Source of the DNA: Mnemiopsis leidyi
Lineage: Eukaryota > Ctenophora > Tentaculata > Lobata > Bolinopsidae
Direction of reading: 5' to 3'
Length of the DNA stretch: 64,000 nt
Assembly (NCBI GenBank): GCA_000226015.1
Contig: JH153208.1
Span: forward strand, 30,248-94,247
The notes under the pieces are model-generated. The model worked only from the letters and a program-made list of their open reading frames with translations. It was not told the origin of the DNA and ran no database searches. Made by a program: the position numbers and the translations under genes. The stretch's first letter is position 1. Each line of letters begins with the position of its first letter. Positions 1 through 12,407 of the stretch are shown here, piece after piece.

Positions 1-237
1 TGGAATCGTTGTTGGACAAAGTAGGTCGGAATGTTGTTGGACAAAGTAGGTGGAATGTTGTTGGACAAAGTAGGTGGAATGTTGTTGGAAAAAGTGGTGG
101 AATGTTGTTGGACAAAGTGGTGGAATGTTGTTGGACAAAGTGGTGGAATGTTGTTGGACAAAGTGGTTGAATGTTGTTGGACAAAGTGGTGGAATGTTGT
201 TGGACAAAGTGGTGGAATGTTGTTGGATGTTATTCCA
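1..237. repeat. 23-bp minisatellite
   Basis: About ten head-to-tail copies of a ~23-bp unit built on GGAATGTTGTTGGACAAAG, with small variations and a slightly shorter spacing in some copies. The array runs into the left edge of the window, so its full length is unknown. It lies downstream of the last visible filamin exon on the minus strand, so it is probably in the next filamin intron. Both strands are open for short stretches only because the unit lacks stops; nothing suggests it is translated. Confidence 0.9.
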
Positions 238-724
238 TAAGTTATTTTGCGTAATAGATTAAAAATTTTATCGAGGACTAGCCTTACCTAACTTTAATCC
301 AGATATTATTTGTACACTGATCGCCAATGCTACGAGTCACGAAATCTAGCTGAGTAGCTGCTATTTTTCGAATTAAAGAAGAAGATCAGATGTACTTAAA
401 CTAATATTTCCTAATCAGGAACATATCCAATAAAAGAGATGTAGTCCAGCTGCTAGAACAGGACAATTACACTACATATTATCCTCAGTACTTTACTGAG
501 GTTTCCCGCACGTCACAGATCCGAGCTTTACTGAGCAGTCAACTGCCTTCCCACAAATTTCAGCCCACGAAGTACATGCAAATACGCGGAATATTAGCGG
601 CTTGTTTTACAAGTTCTCCGCGACCGCATTTTACCGAAGTACATACACGCAAATAGAGGACATATAAGCGGCTACTTTTTGATGTTTTTTACGACCGCAT
701 TTTACCGCCTGTGATGACACTTAC
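238..724. other. Probable filamin intron with degenerate tandem copy
   Basis: No coding exon is recognisable here. Between about 568 and 710 there are two diverged copies of a ~70-85 bp block that carries GCAAATA, AAGCGGCT-like and CGACCGCATTTTACC motifs. The second copy ends near the filamin donor at 724. The rest looks like plain AT-rich intron. Confidence 0.5.
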
Positions 725-3700
725 TCGGTTAGGGTAGACAACGGGGGCTCCCTCTTTGACTTTACAGTCGAGAAAACCACTCAGGTACGTCATGTTGGAC
801 AGATCGTCAGCCTGTAAGAAAGGGTTTAGGGTGATTATGATTGTAGGTCTGGTTCGGGGAGTATCTCGGTATTATATATTCAGGTAAATATGAAGTAGGT
901 TGAATCCATAAATCATGGGCTATTTTGCAATTTGCTATGCGAATAATACCACGACATATCAAATTTAAACAAATTTAAGTAAACCGAAAGCCCCTTTAGC
1001 CAAAGAATTTTGTCCAAATTTCTGAATAACCACATTTTCCGTGCAAGATTTTCCCTTACCAACGTTGTGGTTGTGCTTTGAGAATAACCCCAAAAATGAA
1101 CTTACACTGGTGCTGGCCATGTCTTCAGGAGCAAGAAGTTTAGGAACTCCAAGCCAAGTCTCAGCCAGGTCCATAGCCAACTTAACATTCTCAACCTTCT
1201 CGTCAGGGTTGAGGATAGTGTAGTTTGGGAGGAGTCCAGGAGCGATACAGTTTACCAGGCATGCCAGCAGTGTACCTGGGCCAGATATGTGTAACTGTCA
1301 AGGAAAGGGGAAAGTCTCATTTCATGGAATCTTGGAGCAAGTAACAGATTTGGGATCAAGTCCTATAGATCTAGTATCAATTCAAGTAATAATTAGAATT
1401 TTAACATAGTTCAGTAACAAACCGTCAGTCCAGTCGTTTGTAAAGTTTTTAGCTTTTCTGCCGCTGGGTCGGAGTTTCTGATTGATCTTGTTGAGGAGCT
1501 GCTTTTTGGGTCCACCCCCTGAGTCAACGTCCTTTAGATTTGCTGCAATCTGGGGATGAGATATTTCAACTTTTCTACTCAAAGTGTGTGAAGTAAATAA
1601 ATTATCCATGACGTGTCACATTGTCACGTGATTGGGATAAGCAAAATGCACGTCTCACGTGACTGAACTTTGCAATATACGTGTGAAACGCGCTTCAATC
1701 AACTATAACAATCAAATTTTACAAGGGATCATATAGATCAACTTCTTGATCTAAGTTTAGCGACTGATATTACTGATATCGACTGTAACTCTGCCGCCTA
1801 TTAGCTGTAATTTTATAGCTTGACAGTGAATTTGACAATAGAGCATGATCATATGACACGAATAGTACCTCAATAGTACCTGATGACACGAACATAGTAC
1901 CTGATAGTTGAAGATAAGACGAAAATATTACCTGATAGTTAAAGATAAGACGAGCATAGTACCTGATAGTTAAAGATAAGACGAACATATTACCTGATAG
2001 TTAAAGATAAGACGAACACAGTACCTGATAGTTGAAGATAAGACGAACATATTACCTGATAGTTAAAGATAAGACAAGCATATTACCTGATAGTTAAAGG
2101 TAAGACAAGCATATTACCTGATAGTTGAAGATAAGACGAACATATTACCTGATAGTTGAAGATAAGAGTCCAGATAAGACCCAGGGTAAGTTTCATGTTT
2201 CCTTGCATGATATCGGTACTGTCGATATTCACGATCTTTATACCTTCCCCTTTCATGAAGTTAAACGTAGCCACTATGTTCTCCATCTTCTGGGCGTTAA
2301 TTCGCGGCTTTTTCGTGTAGTTTCTGAGGGAAATTGTCACATGACTTTCGTAGGTTTACGAGAAATGATTAATCCCTGAATTAATGGTGGTGACGATGAC
2401 GCACGTGCAAGTTCAAATGTTGTAGATATAAAATATATTATGGGGGATATTGAGAAATAAAATAGTAAGCTTTTTTGGTTGGCTCTATGAAGAGAATAAA
2501 GTTGTAGAGCGAGTGACTTTATGATAGAAAAAGAAAACTTGAACTCATAGTAGCTGCTCGATACTTCTATGATAAAGTGAAGTAGTTCGTCAAAAGTTAA
2601 ACACGTCTATAACAGTGACACCTCACTGTACAAATGTCAGATTTAAACGACATTTCTCTTTTCATTCAGCTGCAACCAGGCCAAAAAGCCAAAACCCAGC
2701 CGAACTTTCCTCGGAAACAGGACGGTTTGCGCACTTAGCTTCTTGTTCTCGGGTTGGATAGAAAACTACACGTCACGAGAAAAACTTTGGCACATTTCTA
2801 CCGAGCTGTCAACAAGGCCGGTATATCTTATATTCAGACATGCCCTGCAAGAATACTGCTGCAGCCCTGAGTGACTTATAGAGGCTAAAATTGCGGCTAC
2901 AGAGCATAGAGTAACACACTAAGGCTTGGAGATATGTTATACGATAACGATTTGTGAAGTTTTAGAAGGAGAATTATTTAGAAAGTTAAGCAACGAGACA
3001 TTAATTTAGGGGAGAATACTGAAAAAGGGTTATTATTTCCTAATTTCATGATATCAGTAAGGGAGGGTTTGCCCAGAAGTTGAATTATCTCCTTTTTAGC
3101 CTGATCTCAGATCTTGTGGCCAAGGAGGAGAATGTCGGTTTGTAAGGTTTCTGTCTGGGTTTTCTTGGACCCTAATGGGTGAAAACTCGCAAAGGTAATT
3201 GGTAAAAACTGAGAAAAGTTAGTTAAACCCTTCAGATAGTTGCATGCTAGCAGTAACATATCATGTGAAACCTTGAGAGTAAAGGAATATAAGCATTACT
3301 TGGAAGACTAAATAATGATATTGCATTGCTACTAGCCAAGCCAATAAATCAATACGATCGCAATTTGTAGTTTATAAAGCTGAGATGTATGGGGAGGTAA
3401 ACAAAAAGTCAAATTAAAGTGAAAGTTATAGTTATAAAAGGTAATATAAAATTATAAAAAGATAAGGGTGTTACAGCAAAAGTCAAGAAAGGCTAAAAGG
3501 AAAGTTAGAGTTATTAAAGTAAACGTGAAGAAAGGGCAGATGTAGAGTAAAATTGAAGGTAAAAATGAAAGCGAAAGTGAAAGCGAAAGTAAACCTGCCG
3601 ATGGACTTGTGAGAGAGGACCTCCAGGAGGTTGATCAGAGCCAGACCGTCGTTCAAGTCCTCCGTAATGTCCTCCACCTCCAACTTCCTGTGTTTCAGGT

Positions 3701-3776
3701 GCTCGTTCATCCATCTCTTGAATGTCTTCTCCTGGATACGGATCCAGCCGACGTTTTCACTGGGGACATTTATCAT
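725..3776 (-). CDS. Filamin, N-terminal actin-binding region (partial gene)
   Basis: Filamins crosslink actin filaments through an N-terminal pair of calponin-homology (CH) domains followed by many immunoglobulin repeats. Five minus-strand exons are visible: 3776-3595, 2323-2149, 1549-1423, 1275-1106 and 811-725. Their GT/AG borders and phases join into one frame. CH1 holds FKRWMNEHLKHR, DLNDGLALINLLEVLS and then GLIWTLIF. CH2 begins at KKQLLNKINQKL, passes through NDWTDG joined to TLLACLVNCIAPGLLP, and ends with ETWLGVPKLLAPEDM and MTYLSGFLDCKVKEGAPV. These match the filamin order and spacing. The start at 3776 gives a short leader before the first helix. An acceptor-like CCCCAG lies inside it, so a further 5' exon is possible. 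The Ig repeats lie beyond the left edge. The donor of the second exon is embedded in a 31-bp minisatellite. Confidence 0.9.
1866..2172. repeat. 31-bp minisatellite copying a filamin splice donor
   Basis: About nine near-identical 31-bp units containing ACCTGATAGTTAAAGATAAG. On the minus strand the unit reads as the last exon codons (ATCTTCAACTATCAG) followed by the donor GTAATATG. The exon-proximal copy is the real exon end at 2149; the others lie downstream in the intron. Each unit therefore carries a copy of the exon tail and a 5' splice site. Because 31 is not a multiple of 3, use of a distal copy would usually change frame. Confidence 0.9.
3530..3594. repeat. Short TTTCGC/TTTCAC array at filamin intron 1 donor
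   Basis: Directly after the donor at 3594 the minus strand is a run of 6-bp and 12-bp variations on CTTTCGCTTTCA, extending about 60 bases. It stays open in the exon frame, which gives a false F/T-rich extension of the exon. The GT at the end of the CH1 exon joins the next exon in phase, so this run is read as intron. Confidence 0.6.
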
Positions 3777-5344
3777 TTACATATACACAAACATGAAATT
3801 TGGGACTGCTTTTTTACCGGACGTGGCCCTCTCTTTAGTCCCATTTGATCTAGAAGAGCCGGAAAAAAGAGACCGAGGTCCCCAGGCTACTTTGATAAAA
3901 TAAAAAAGGGAAGATTGAAAACCTATTATTCTGGACGGTATAAAGATAATCCGGCAATTTGACGGTTTGTCGATGGACACATACCGCACAGGTAACGCAC
4001 ACTTAAGGGACACATAACGCACGGGCACGGCACGGGTAACGCAATTGACAGTAATACAAAGCAGTTCTATACTGTTATTTACCAAATCAAAGAAACAAGG
4101 TCTACCTGATGACGTCATCAAGGTAGCACTGTCGTTCGTCCTCATTTACTTGTTGCGTCATCGTTACAGCTCCTGAAACCCAACAAGATTCAAAATGTTG
4201 CACAAAAAATGGAATTTATCACATTTCTATATAACGTCCTCGCACGACAACGACCTCTACGGAAACCGACTCGGTCGTCAAAAATTAATTAATAAGTAAC
4301 TCACAGAACACACGAAAAAGTATCTCGCTAGACTCACATCAACTTTCGCACTGAACGAAGAGAACGCTCATACACTGGCCCAGACGAGGCGTACCTAGGC
4401 GGGAAGGTACCTACACGTCTCTATAGCAACAGTACCTAGTACCTACAGATAGCAATACCGTCACAATCAGCGGACTGAGGATCGCAAAGAACGAAGGGAA
4501 GCCACAAAATCAGGAGATATATATCGGTCGAGAACGCATAGACACACACTGACACACACAGACAAACACACAGACAAACACCACAATCCAACTGTACACA
4601 CTGTATCGTGCAGCTATTATAGTGGACACATACGCTTATAGCAGCGCTCCGAACCCGGCTCTGTTAACTGTTAAACTTGATGACAAATACTGAACCAGCA
4701 CCCCGTCACGTGATTCCTCACATGACACTTTTCTCCGATTTGACTGGCTGGACCGTGCCACGCGGTGGCGGGAACGGCCGTTCATTGGCGGACGGATTAA
4801 TGTAATCTACCTATTTCCAATGTGTATTTGGCTACGTAGAACGCAAGGTTGTGGCAGACAATGTTTGCCGGAAGGAACATATGAAGGAACACTTCAGGAC
4901 ATAGGACAAAATATGACACTACACAACGCACTGCCGAGGTTGAAATGGCTGTGTGTCTGGTACCTAGAACTGCACAGCTCTCTACAGCTTACATTCAGAC
5001 AAATATTGCAACTTTAGTAAATAAAGCATGGCTTTAGCAGCTATCTGCTATAGCTACTAGCAACTATAGCAAACATAGCAACTAGCAAATATAACAGTTA
5101 TAGCAACTATAGCAAGTATTAGGAACCTAAGAGTGTTGAGTGTAACAACCTGGTTTCAGCTAGTCGGTGTGATCTAACAAAACAAAGAGAAAATTTTCTA
5201 AAGTACCTCACGGGACTTAAACTGTTGTGTGTTTCGTCAGGGTTACTTCAATCTCTTACAACTTTAGTGTGTATTATCGCTCTTTTTAAACAGGAAACAT
5301 CAGCACCAGGCTTTAGAGCGTGTATCTGGACAGCAATGAACGTT
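3777..5344. promoter_or_regulatory. Filamin upstream region with candidate promoter
   Basis: No convincing exon is seen. A more GC-rich stretch at about 4690-4800 has a CACGTG E-box (GTCACGTGAT) and an inverted CCAAT box (TTCATTGGCGG). A CA-rich microsatellite lies at 4545-4582. At 5030-5120 there is a degenerate AGCAACTATAGC repeat. Placement upstream of the first filamin coding exon makes a promoter or 5' UTR plausible, but no TATA box or transcription start could be fixed. Confidence 0.35.
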
Positions 5345-5396
5345 TGCACGTGTAACGTGACGCGCGTCACGTGACACGTGACGCAGGTCACGTGAA
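5345..5396. promoter_or_regulatory. E-box cluster (CACGTG palindromes)
   Basis: Within about 50 bases there are four ACGTG-containing sites, including two GTCACGTG/ACACGTGAC cores and the palindrome CGTGACGCGCGTCACG. Such dense CACGTG sites are typical binding sites for bHLH-Zip factors of the USF/MITF/TFEB or Myc type. The nearest gene is filamin, ~1.6 kb away on the minus strand. Whether the cluster serves it is inference. Confidence 0.5.
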
Positions 5397-6400
5397 GTGA
5401 AGTGGCCAGACTCAGCCATAAATAGCTCTAAATCGTCGGGTTAACTCCGAAATCAGGAATCTTCGTATATTGACAGTATATTTTAGACGTAAGCATTATA
5501 TATTAGCGGATATTCCAAATTGTTGGCGAATGCCTAAAATAGTGCGCTCGGCACTCACCGCTTAGGTTAGGACACATCTTATTAGAAGCATGAAAAATAA
5601 ATGATTTAGATAACTAACTACGGTCCTGGTTTTACGGTCTATAAAAAGTAGATATGCTACGGATCACACTCCCGGTCTACAGTAGTTCTGGTTATTCATT
5701 ATTCAAGCAGCCATAGTACTTGAACGACTATACTGCTTGCACTAAACATGAAACATATTAGCGGACGTCGGACACCTACCATTTTCTTCAACTGTCTCCT
5801 GATCAAAAACTAGTTCCATATTTGTCAAAGTTCAACAAAACACTGAGTAAGAGAAAACGGGTGAACCGATAGAGTTTTGCGAAAGAAGTAACTGATAACT
5901 ATGAAAGTAGCGAAACTGTCTAATCTACCAAAAGAGACGAAGTAATGAATGATATTGTGGTTATGTAAGATGCGAATTATAGGGGTTTCACACCATCAAT
6001 ATCTACAACCATTGGTACGAATCGTGCTGGAACGTTAACTATGTAGCCAGATAAGTGACTACATCTGTAGCCAGATAAGTGACTACATCTGTATTATCGT
6101 GGGAAGGGTGTAACGGAGGATTGTGGAGGCAGTCACAACTGTTGTCACAGTTTAGAGCTTTCTCTCTCTCTCTCTCTCTCACTTCACTGCTCACTGGGGA
6201 CTTGACTTCACTGGAGACTTGACTTCACTGGAGACTTGACTTCACTTGAGACTTTACTCCACTAGAGACTTTACTCCACTAGAGACTTTAATTCACTGGA
6301 GACTTAACTTCACTGGAGACTGGACTTGACTGCTCACTGGGGACTTTACGGTATATGCCACTTTCCATCCTCACACTTCACACAGCTCACACTTTCTCCA
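5397..6400. other. Non-coding stretch with tandem repeats
   Basis: No gene is seen. A ~25-bp unit (GTAGCCAGATAAGTGACTAC) is repeated twice at 6042-6092. A (TC)n tract lies at 6158-6180. From 6183 to 6345 about eight degenerate copies of an 18-20 bp unit (TTGACTTCACTGGAGAC) follow. The array ends just beyond the low-confidence minus-strand reading frame that follows. Confidence 0.7.
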
Positions 6401-6401
6401 C

Positions 6402-6757
6402 TCAGAGATCCCTACCGTTAACATGGGCTGTTGTCTGTGTAACAGAAACTTGGGAGTTCCCTCGTTTCATCTTCCTCTTTCTCAAACTAGCTCTGATGAC
6501 GTTACCAGCATCACTTCTCAGATCTCGCTTAAACTGCGAGTTTGTTGTCGGTTCGTGTGTGTCGTCCGTGTTGTACAACACGAACTTGGTTTTAGAGTTG
6601 GAAGTCATCGTGTTGTTGTTTTGGAGTGTGTAGATTTGTTCTTGTAGAGGTTGTTGGACTACTTCTGACAAAGCTTGAGTAGATTCTTGAGCACCGTTTA
6701 GAGATGAAGTAGTGGTCGGAGGGGATGTTGAGAAGAAAAAGGAAGAGTTTGTCTCTA
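6402..6757 (-). CDS. Possible coding exon, Ser/Thr/Asn-rich then basic
   Basis: A minus-strand frame stays open for about 120 codons and ends in a stop at 6402. It could be entered through an acceptor-like CCATCTAG near 6758. The predicted peptide is Ser/Thr/Gln-rich at first, then has KTKFVLYNTDDTHEP and a basic stretch SLRKRKMKRGN. The composition is protein-like rather than repeat-driven. I do not recognise a family and found no partner exon, so this could be chance. Confidence 0.25.
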
Positions 6758-6799
6758 GATGGCAGGGAAGAATGTCACGGTACGATTGGGGTTAGAGGA

Positions 6800-9000
6800 C
6801 AATCACGTTGCAGATAAGACTCTTTCATCGTAACAAACTAGAGGAATTTTGTAAGGCACGAGATTACATAAATACGAACTGAAATTTAAAATATGAGAAA
6901 AATTCCAACTTTGTGAACAGCTGGCGATGAACCGAAAAAATCGACGAAGGTCATGCGAAATCACATAATCTTATTAACAACTTCACAACCAAATATTTAA
7001 AGGTGTATCACTTCTTCTGTTACCAAATACAGGTGAACCGCTAAAACTGAACAACCGCGATCATCATGGAAGATTTATGACAGCTCTAAAAATCCACCAA
7101 GACGGCTATAAGACTAATACTAAAAATAGAATCTGTATTCAGGACATAGATAAGACCCATGGAAACTGTTGGTACGTATGTCACATCGATATTCGCATAA
7201 TTAACAACAATTTATTACATATTTATGACATTAGCCGTGGAATGTCGCGTGAAGACTTCGTGTACAATTTAAGGTATCTAAAGCTTTACCTATAGGCGTG
7301 TCGTGTGGTGAATTTAGAACAAGATATTCATTCGCCCATTTTTATTAAAGCCATTAGATCCCTGAGTAACGTTGGACGCACTAATTTTTAGTTCATTTTA
7401 TTCGAGCGCTTAATATCGATTTCGAATTGACAGGAGCAAATGGACAACGAATCTTCAGATAAAAGCCACGCGTTCGGTTTGCGAGACTCGAAACAGATTA
7501 GCCAAGACAAAGGATGACGATTTTTATTAATTGTATTGAATAGAAAATTTTAAAAATATGGGCAGAGAATGTAAACAGCGTCATTCGTTGTCGGGACTTG
7601 AGTTTAGGAATACAACGAACTTGTCCACCTTATAAAACTTAATCTGAAAACGGTCTGCACGGTTCCAGCTTATTTTGACTTTTTTAGTTCTTAAGGTTTT
7701 TAATTTCGATCCTTGTGAAGCCGTTAGCTTATACAAAAGGCGCTAATTAGGATACAATTTTTTAAGAAAACATAAGTCAGAAACCAGAATTTCAGACAAA
7801 TAGGAAAATATAATGAAGGGAATTGGTTTGTCAAAAATGAAAATCTTATTAGAACAAAAAGGCTCGGGAAAATACCAGGCTGTTAAGAACGTGAGCACTA
7901 AGTCCAACTGTGACGTCACAACAACACTGATGACTTCATTGAGGAATGTGGAAAATTCCAGGATCTGCATCTGTACCGGACACTCTGCCGGATGTGCAAG
8001 TTGTGAAGGTTCCTATAACTAGGTCTCACTGATCACTAGTAAATGTGTAGCTACATTTCTGGTGGGCTACATCCGCATTCCTTCCAGGAATGTACCAGGA
8101 TCACTCTATCCCATGTATTTCTTAAAGATTGGGTTACAGATTTGATCCAGGTATTCAATTAGTCCAATAATAAATTGTATTGCTCACGCCTCAAACACTG
8201 CTCTAAACTCGGAATCTGTTGCTTTAAGCTTACACCGGCTATGAACATAATTATATTCATTACAAACAAATTATCCCGTCCGTTTTAACGAATTATGTGA
8301 AATTTCGGTCAACTGTTGGGCCAAGGTACGGAGCACTCAGCGTTGAACATTCAAACAAATTTAAACAAACTGCGAGAAGTGACAATAATAGAAATGGGCT
8401 TCTGGTTTATTCCAGGATAATCTGATATATACATATCAGTGTCATGATGGGTAAGGCGGAGGTTTAAATACCAGGGGTGATGTAATGGAGATGCTGAATA
8501 TGGAGCTTCTAGTACTACAGTGAAATATAGGGGAGGTCGATGATGCGGCATTGCGATGATGCGGCATTGCGATGATGCGGTTAGAAGAATTTAATCATCT
8601 GCAGAGTTAGTCATCGGAGTAACTCTTGAATATACTGATAACGTAACACGTTTAAATTTCATAAAACATTTAAATAATAGTCCATTGGACAGCAGCAACT
8701 ATCAACGGTTGATATAAAAGATGAACTTGTCAACAACAGCATTGTTGCCATCAATCAGTTAATATAAGTTATGTCATCCAAATATCAACAAAGTTCTAAA
8801 GTTGCAGAACAATAACTTGACAATAAACAGATAGTTAATTAATTAAAACTGATCATTTTTTAAGTAAAAAGTTTTTTACACTAATGAAACATCAAGAAAC
8901 TGGAGAATTTCCTAAGCCTTTGATTCTTTAACTTTCATTATTTTGCTTCATGAAAAAAGTTTAATAAAAAGATAGAATTAGTTGAGAAGGAACAAGGAAA
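6800..9000. other. No recognisable gene
   Basis: AT-rich DNA without a convincing exon chain. A 16-bp unit (GATGATGCGGCATTGC) is repeated about 2.5 times at 8539-8580. The block around 8685-8700 (CCATTGGACAGCAGCAACTA) resembles a phrase in the dispersed repeats near 59.4 and 62.2 kb. Confidence 0.5.
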
Positions 9001-9033
9001 ACCATACAGCCTACAAGAAACACATGAACATTG

Positions 9034-9279
9034 AACAGTGAGGCCAGTAATCTGAACAGTATCACGGCTGTTAAGTATCAATGTCATCCAAGTACTGGAG
9101 CAGGGCCGAGTGTGCCGATATATTTCAAGAAAAAGGAGGAAGATGATACGGAATGTCCTCCATGTATAATAGATCTATTTGATGGCAGACTACAGGCAGA
9201 CTTACAACACAGTAACACACGCCTCCACAAGATCCACGTTGTCGCGAGTAACGCTGCATACCCTAAATATCCTAATTAG
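9034..9279 (+). CDS. Possible short exon, unrecognised
   Basis: An open stretch of about 80 codons ending in a stop. The peptide includes TGAGPSVPIYFKKKEEDD and TECPPCIIDLFDGRLQADL, which is richer in charged residues and cysteine than surrounding noise. No clear initiator, splice partner or family was found. Confidence 0.2.
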   Translation, partial: NSEASNLNSITAVKYQCHPSTGAGPSVPIYFKKKEEDDTECPPCIIDLFDGRLQADLQHSNTRLHKIHVVASNAAYPKYPN

Positions 9280-10038
9280 GGGAAATTATTCAAATTCTTC
9301 AGACTAAAATGTCTGCGAGAACTCCCTGGGTTAATGGGTATTGTAATTCTCGAGGCGGGTGTGTACGATTTGAAATATAGTAGATCGAGTTACAATGAGA
9401 CAACCAAACAAAGTCCCATTTAATTCCCAATGATAAGGTCCGAGACGCTGTCAAAAGAGCGGCCGATTTTAGTACTATGATTACAGCAGTAAATTTTCGT
9501 GTGAAGTTATAATACTTTAAAGTTGAAGGACACGGCTCTGAGAAATTAGGCGTTTAAATTTCGGACAAAGTGCTTCAGAAAACCACAACGACCTAGTTTA
9601 AAATCGCACTTACAATACAAAAGGACAGGTGGTCAGTGATAAAAATAGGGAGGAGGAACGGACGATATCGGATGAAGAAAGCCGTGAAATTGCAAGTATG
9701 TCACTCCAGAGTCCAGAGTCACACATAACATCACAAATATGCTTCATCCCCCGAGAACAGGGAGGTCCTCAATGCCCATTCTCTGAGATGACCAATCAGA
9801 GTACTGGATAAGACGGGAGAACCAATCAGAGGGAAGTAGAGAAAGGGCAAGGGCCGGGACCGCGTCATCATGGTCAGAAGACGAGGTGATCTAATGAAGT
9901 CATGTCATGATACATGGCCTGCTTTAAGGAGAGCACCGGCTGAAACTTACCAGGACGACAAAGTCGGGTTTATTGACACATCCAGTGCTTGGCAGGGAAT
10001 CAAGATCGTCATGACACAAAACAAAGCAGTGCTCCTCC
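9280..10038. other. No recognisable gene
   Basis: Mixed-composition DNA with short open stretches only. No repeat array, RNA gene or splice-consistent exon was seen. Confidence 0.4.
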
Positions 10039-10362
10039 CTACAACTTAAGATTATATAAGGCATGGTAGAAATGAAGCGACAGCATGTGAAATGTGGGAA
10101 GATGAAACCCAAGTAAGCGGCTCGGTCGATCTGAAACAGAGAGTGATCCCAACCACTTCTCATATTTCGAGGTGGCCGGAGCAGAGTTAGAAACTGTAGA
10201 GTAGCCAAACCCGGGCTGTCTCGGTTTGGGAGCGCTTTGTTGAGGCACAAACTTCAGGACGATAGAGTTCGTTACCGTAACTAACTTACTCGGGGGAAGG
10301 AGACTAAGGACCGGGAAGTTTCGGTAGTTCTTTGTGAGGAGTGGTGGTGTGGTCGGTATCAC
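10039..10362 (-). CDS. Possible Pro/Ser-rich exon, unrecognised
   Basis: About 107 open codons on the minus strand with a low-complexity, protein-like composition: TTPPLLTKNYRN, VPQQSAPKPRQPGFGYST and TSKYEKWLGSLSVSDRP. A short ATG-led stretch with a strong donor (TTCAGTAAGT) lies just upstream near 10425-10395, but its phase does not join this frame through any acceptor I could see. Treat as a weak candidate. Confidence 0.25.
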   Translation of the reverse strand: MIPTTPPLLTKNYRNFPVLSLLPPSKLVTVTNSIVLKFVPQQSAPKPRQPGFGYSTVSNSAPATSKYEKWLGSLSVSDRPSRLLGFHLPTFHMLSLHFYHALYNLKL

Positions 10363-12407
10363 TTCAGCTCACATTTCTAGCAGCTAATTTAACTTACTGA
10401 AGTTGAGACTGGAGAGCTTGTTTCATCGACTGATGGTGCGATTAGCATGTCGTTACAGATGCACAGCTAAAATTCGGCGTTTTTTGGCCTATTGTATTAA
10501 CGACGAGATTTTTTAAATCGGTCTGACAATTTTAAAGCATTTAGAAAATGTGATATGATGCAACTGGAGCGACACATAATCACATTGACGTTATGTGTGC
10601 TTTAAAAACGGGTAAGAAACCAGAAAACTGGTAACTTCACGGCAAAGAGAAATAATAGAGGATTACAAGAAGTTCGACAAACAATCGGCAGACATCTGAT
10701 CTAGCTGGATAGACTTAATAACCACGATGAAACAAATCTCTGACTAGCAAGTAAAACAGATTAGACTGTAGATAAGAGATAGATAATGTATGAGCATGTA
10801 AGAATTGTCATTTCTGATATACAGGAATGACCTACCTGTGATTATAAGATTAGCGCCTTGTTAGCACCATCTTGAAATTTGAACAATTCTTATTAATCGT
10901 TTTAAAGATGGGGTTGTAAGAATTATAGAGAAGAAACTCACCCATTTCCAGGCCTCTGTAATATCAAACAAAAACGAGCGCGGTATAAAAAAGGGAGCAC
11001 GAGAACGAAGCGAAACCGCAGGCAGCAGGTAATAGAGTTTGACCGCAAACTTGTAAACAGAAAACCAGGCAGTTTTAATGGAGAGTGTGAACCTGGTCAG
11101 ACAGTCGATGACAGATCAAGCCTAGGGAAGTAGGGAAGTAAGGGGGAACACCATACAGAACTACTACCCAACACTACTGTTGTGGGGAAGTGTGTGTTGT
11201 ACCCAATTCCTGGAGCTGGTCTGTTTAACTTTATAACAGTTTGGTCGGTACGTGTTTTTATACATTCCACTTTTGCTGATCACGTGACCGACATAATACA
11301 TATAACGGTTGGGAGACAATGAGTACGTGAGGATACGGTACTTAACATTAGAAAGAGTTTGATGGGATTGTTAGCATGACCTGAGTTCCAGCGGTCAAAG
11401 GCATAGCGACGTTCGGAAGTTCTAATTGAGTTTTTAACATTGAATCTCCACAAGTTAAATATCGAAATTTTAAAATCTAGATAAACAAGCCCTAGCTATT
11501 TCATCTCAACCTCGCCGTCGGATTGAGAATATAAGGAGTTTAATCCTTACTCGTACCAACAAAACATATGGCACTGTTATCGTGCCGCGAGTATAACAAA
11601 TGTATAAAGAGTTAAAGAATAAAGTATAACACGACTGTAACAAGAACTAAGACAAGGTCGATGACATGGAGGTATAACAGTAAAGTTACAAGATATATAA
11701 GAGGGTGGTATGACACTACATACTACCGGCTATACCGCACAGGGTATGAAGGCTCCGACAAGCCCTGAATTCTGGTAAAAACTTCACAGAGGTACATGGA
11801 CTTTAAAGTGTGGACTTTAAAGTGTGGACTTTAAAGTGTGGAGAATGTGCGGATTTTGAAGAATATCAGTATAAACAAGAGGTTTGGTTAGAACACACTT
11901 GGTTGTAGAAGGGTCGTAAAATCATGGCCAAAAGCCAGGAGATATACTGAGAGATAGCTATATCTGATATATGCCGGGTTGATGTTGAATATCAGTTTTA
12001 CTTTCGGTAGTTTTAAACTTTAATTGTGTCTGAGGGTCGATAAGGAGATGATTACAGCAGCGATTGGGCGATCATTAGAAAACAGACTTTATTCTGAGTT
12101 CGCTGAAACTTTTCCGTTAGCTCGCTAACTCTGGAAAGAAGAAAACCTGTCACGACACCAAGATTAAACAAAACGAGGTGTTATCCAGATACAGGATATA
12201 ATATTATTGAGTTAAAGACTTTAGAGTAGGATATTTACTCCATTCACTCTGACTGACTTTAAGTTTGAAGTTGAGGAAACAAGTTGGAGCACCAAGCAAG
12301 GAGCTGAGAGAACATTGGTCGGATTTTATTGATCAATTGTAGCTGTCATAAGGACAAACACTTATTTATACGTTGTCAAGGAGACACATCATATATCGCC
12401 ATATCGG
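10363..12407. other. No recognisable gene; short tandem repeat
   Basis: No exon chain. At 11804-11845 a 14-bp unit (TGGACTTTAAAGTG) is repeated three times. The rest is AT-rich unique-looking DNA. Confidence 0.5.

Noticed and set aside
1-237. CRISPR-like repeated array
   Set aside because: Units are contiguous with no unique spacers; it is a minisatellite in a metazoan genome.
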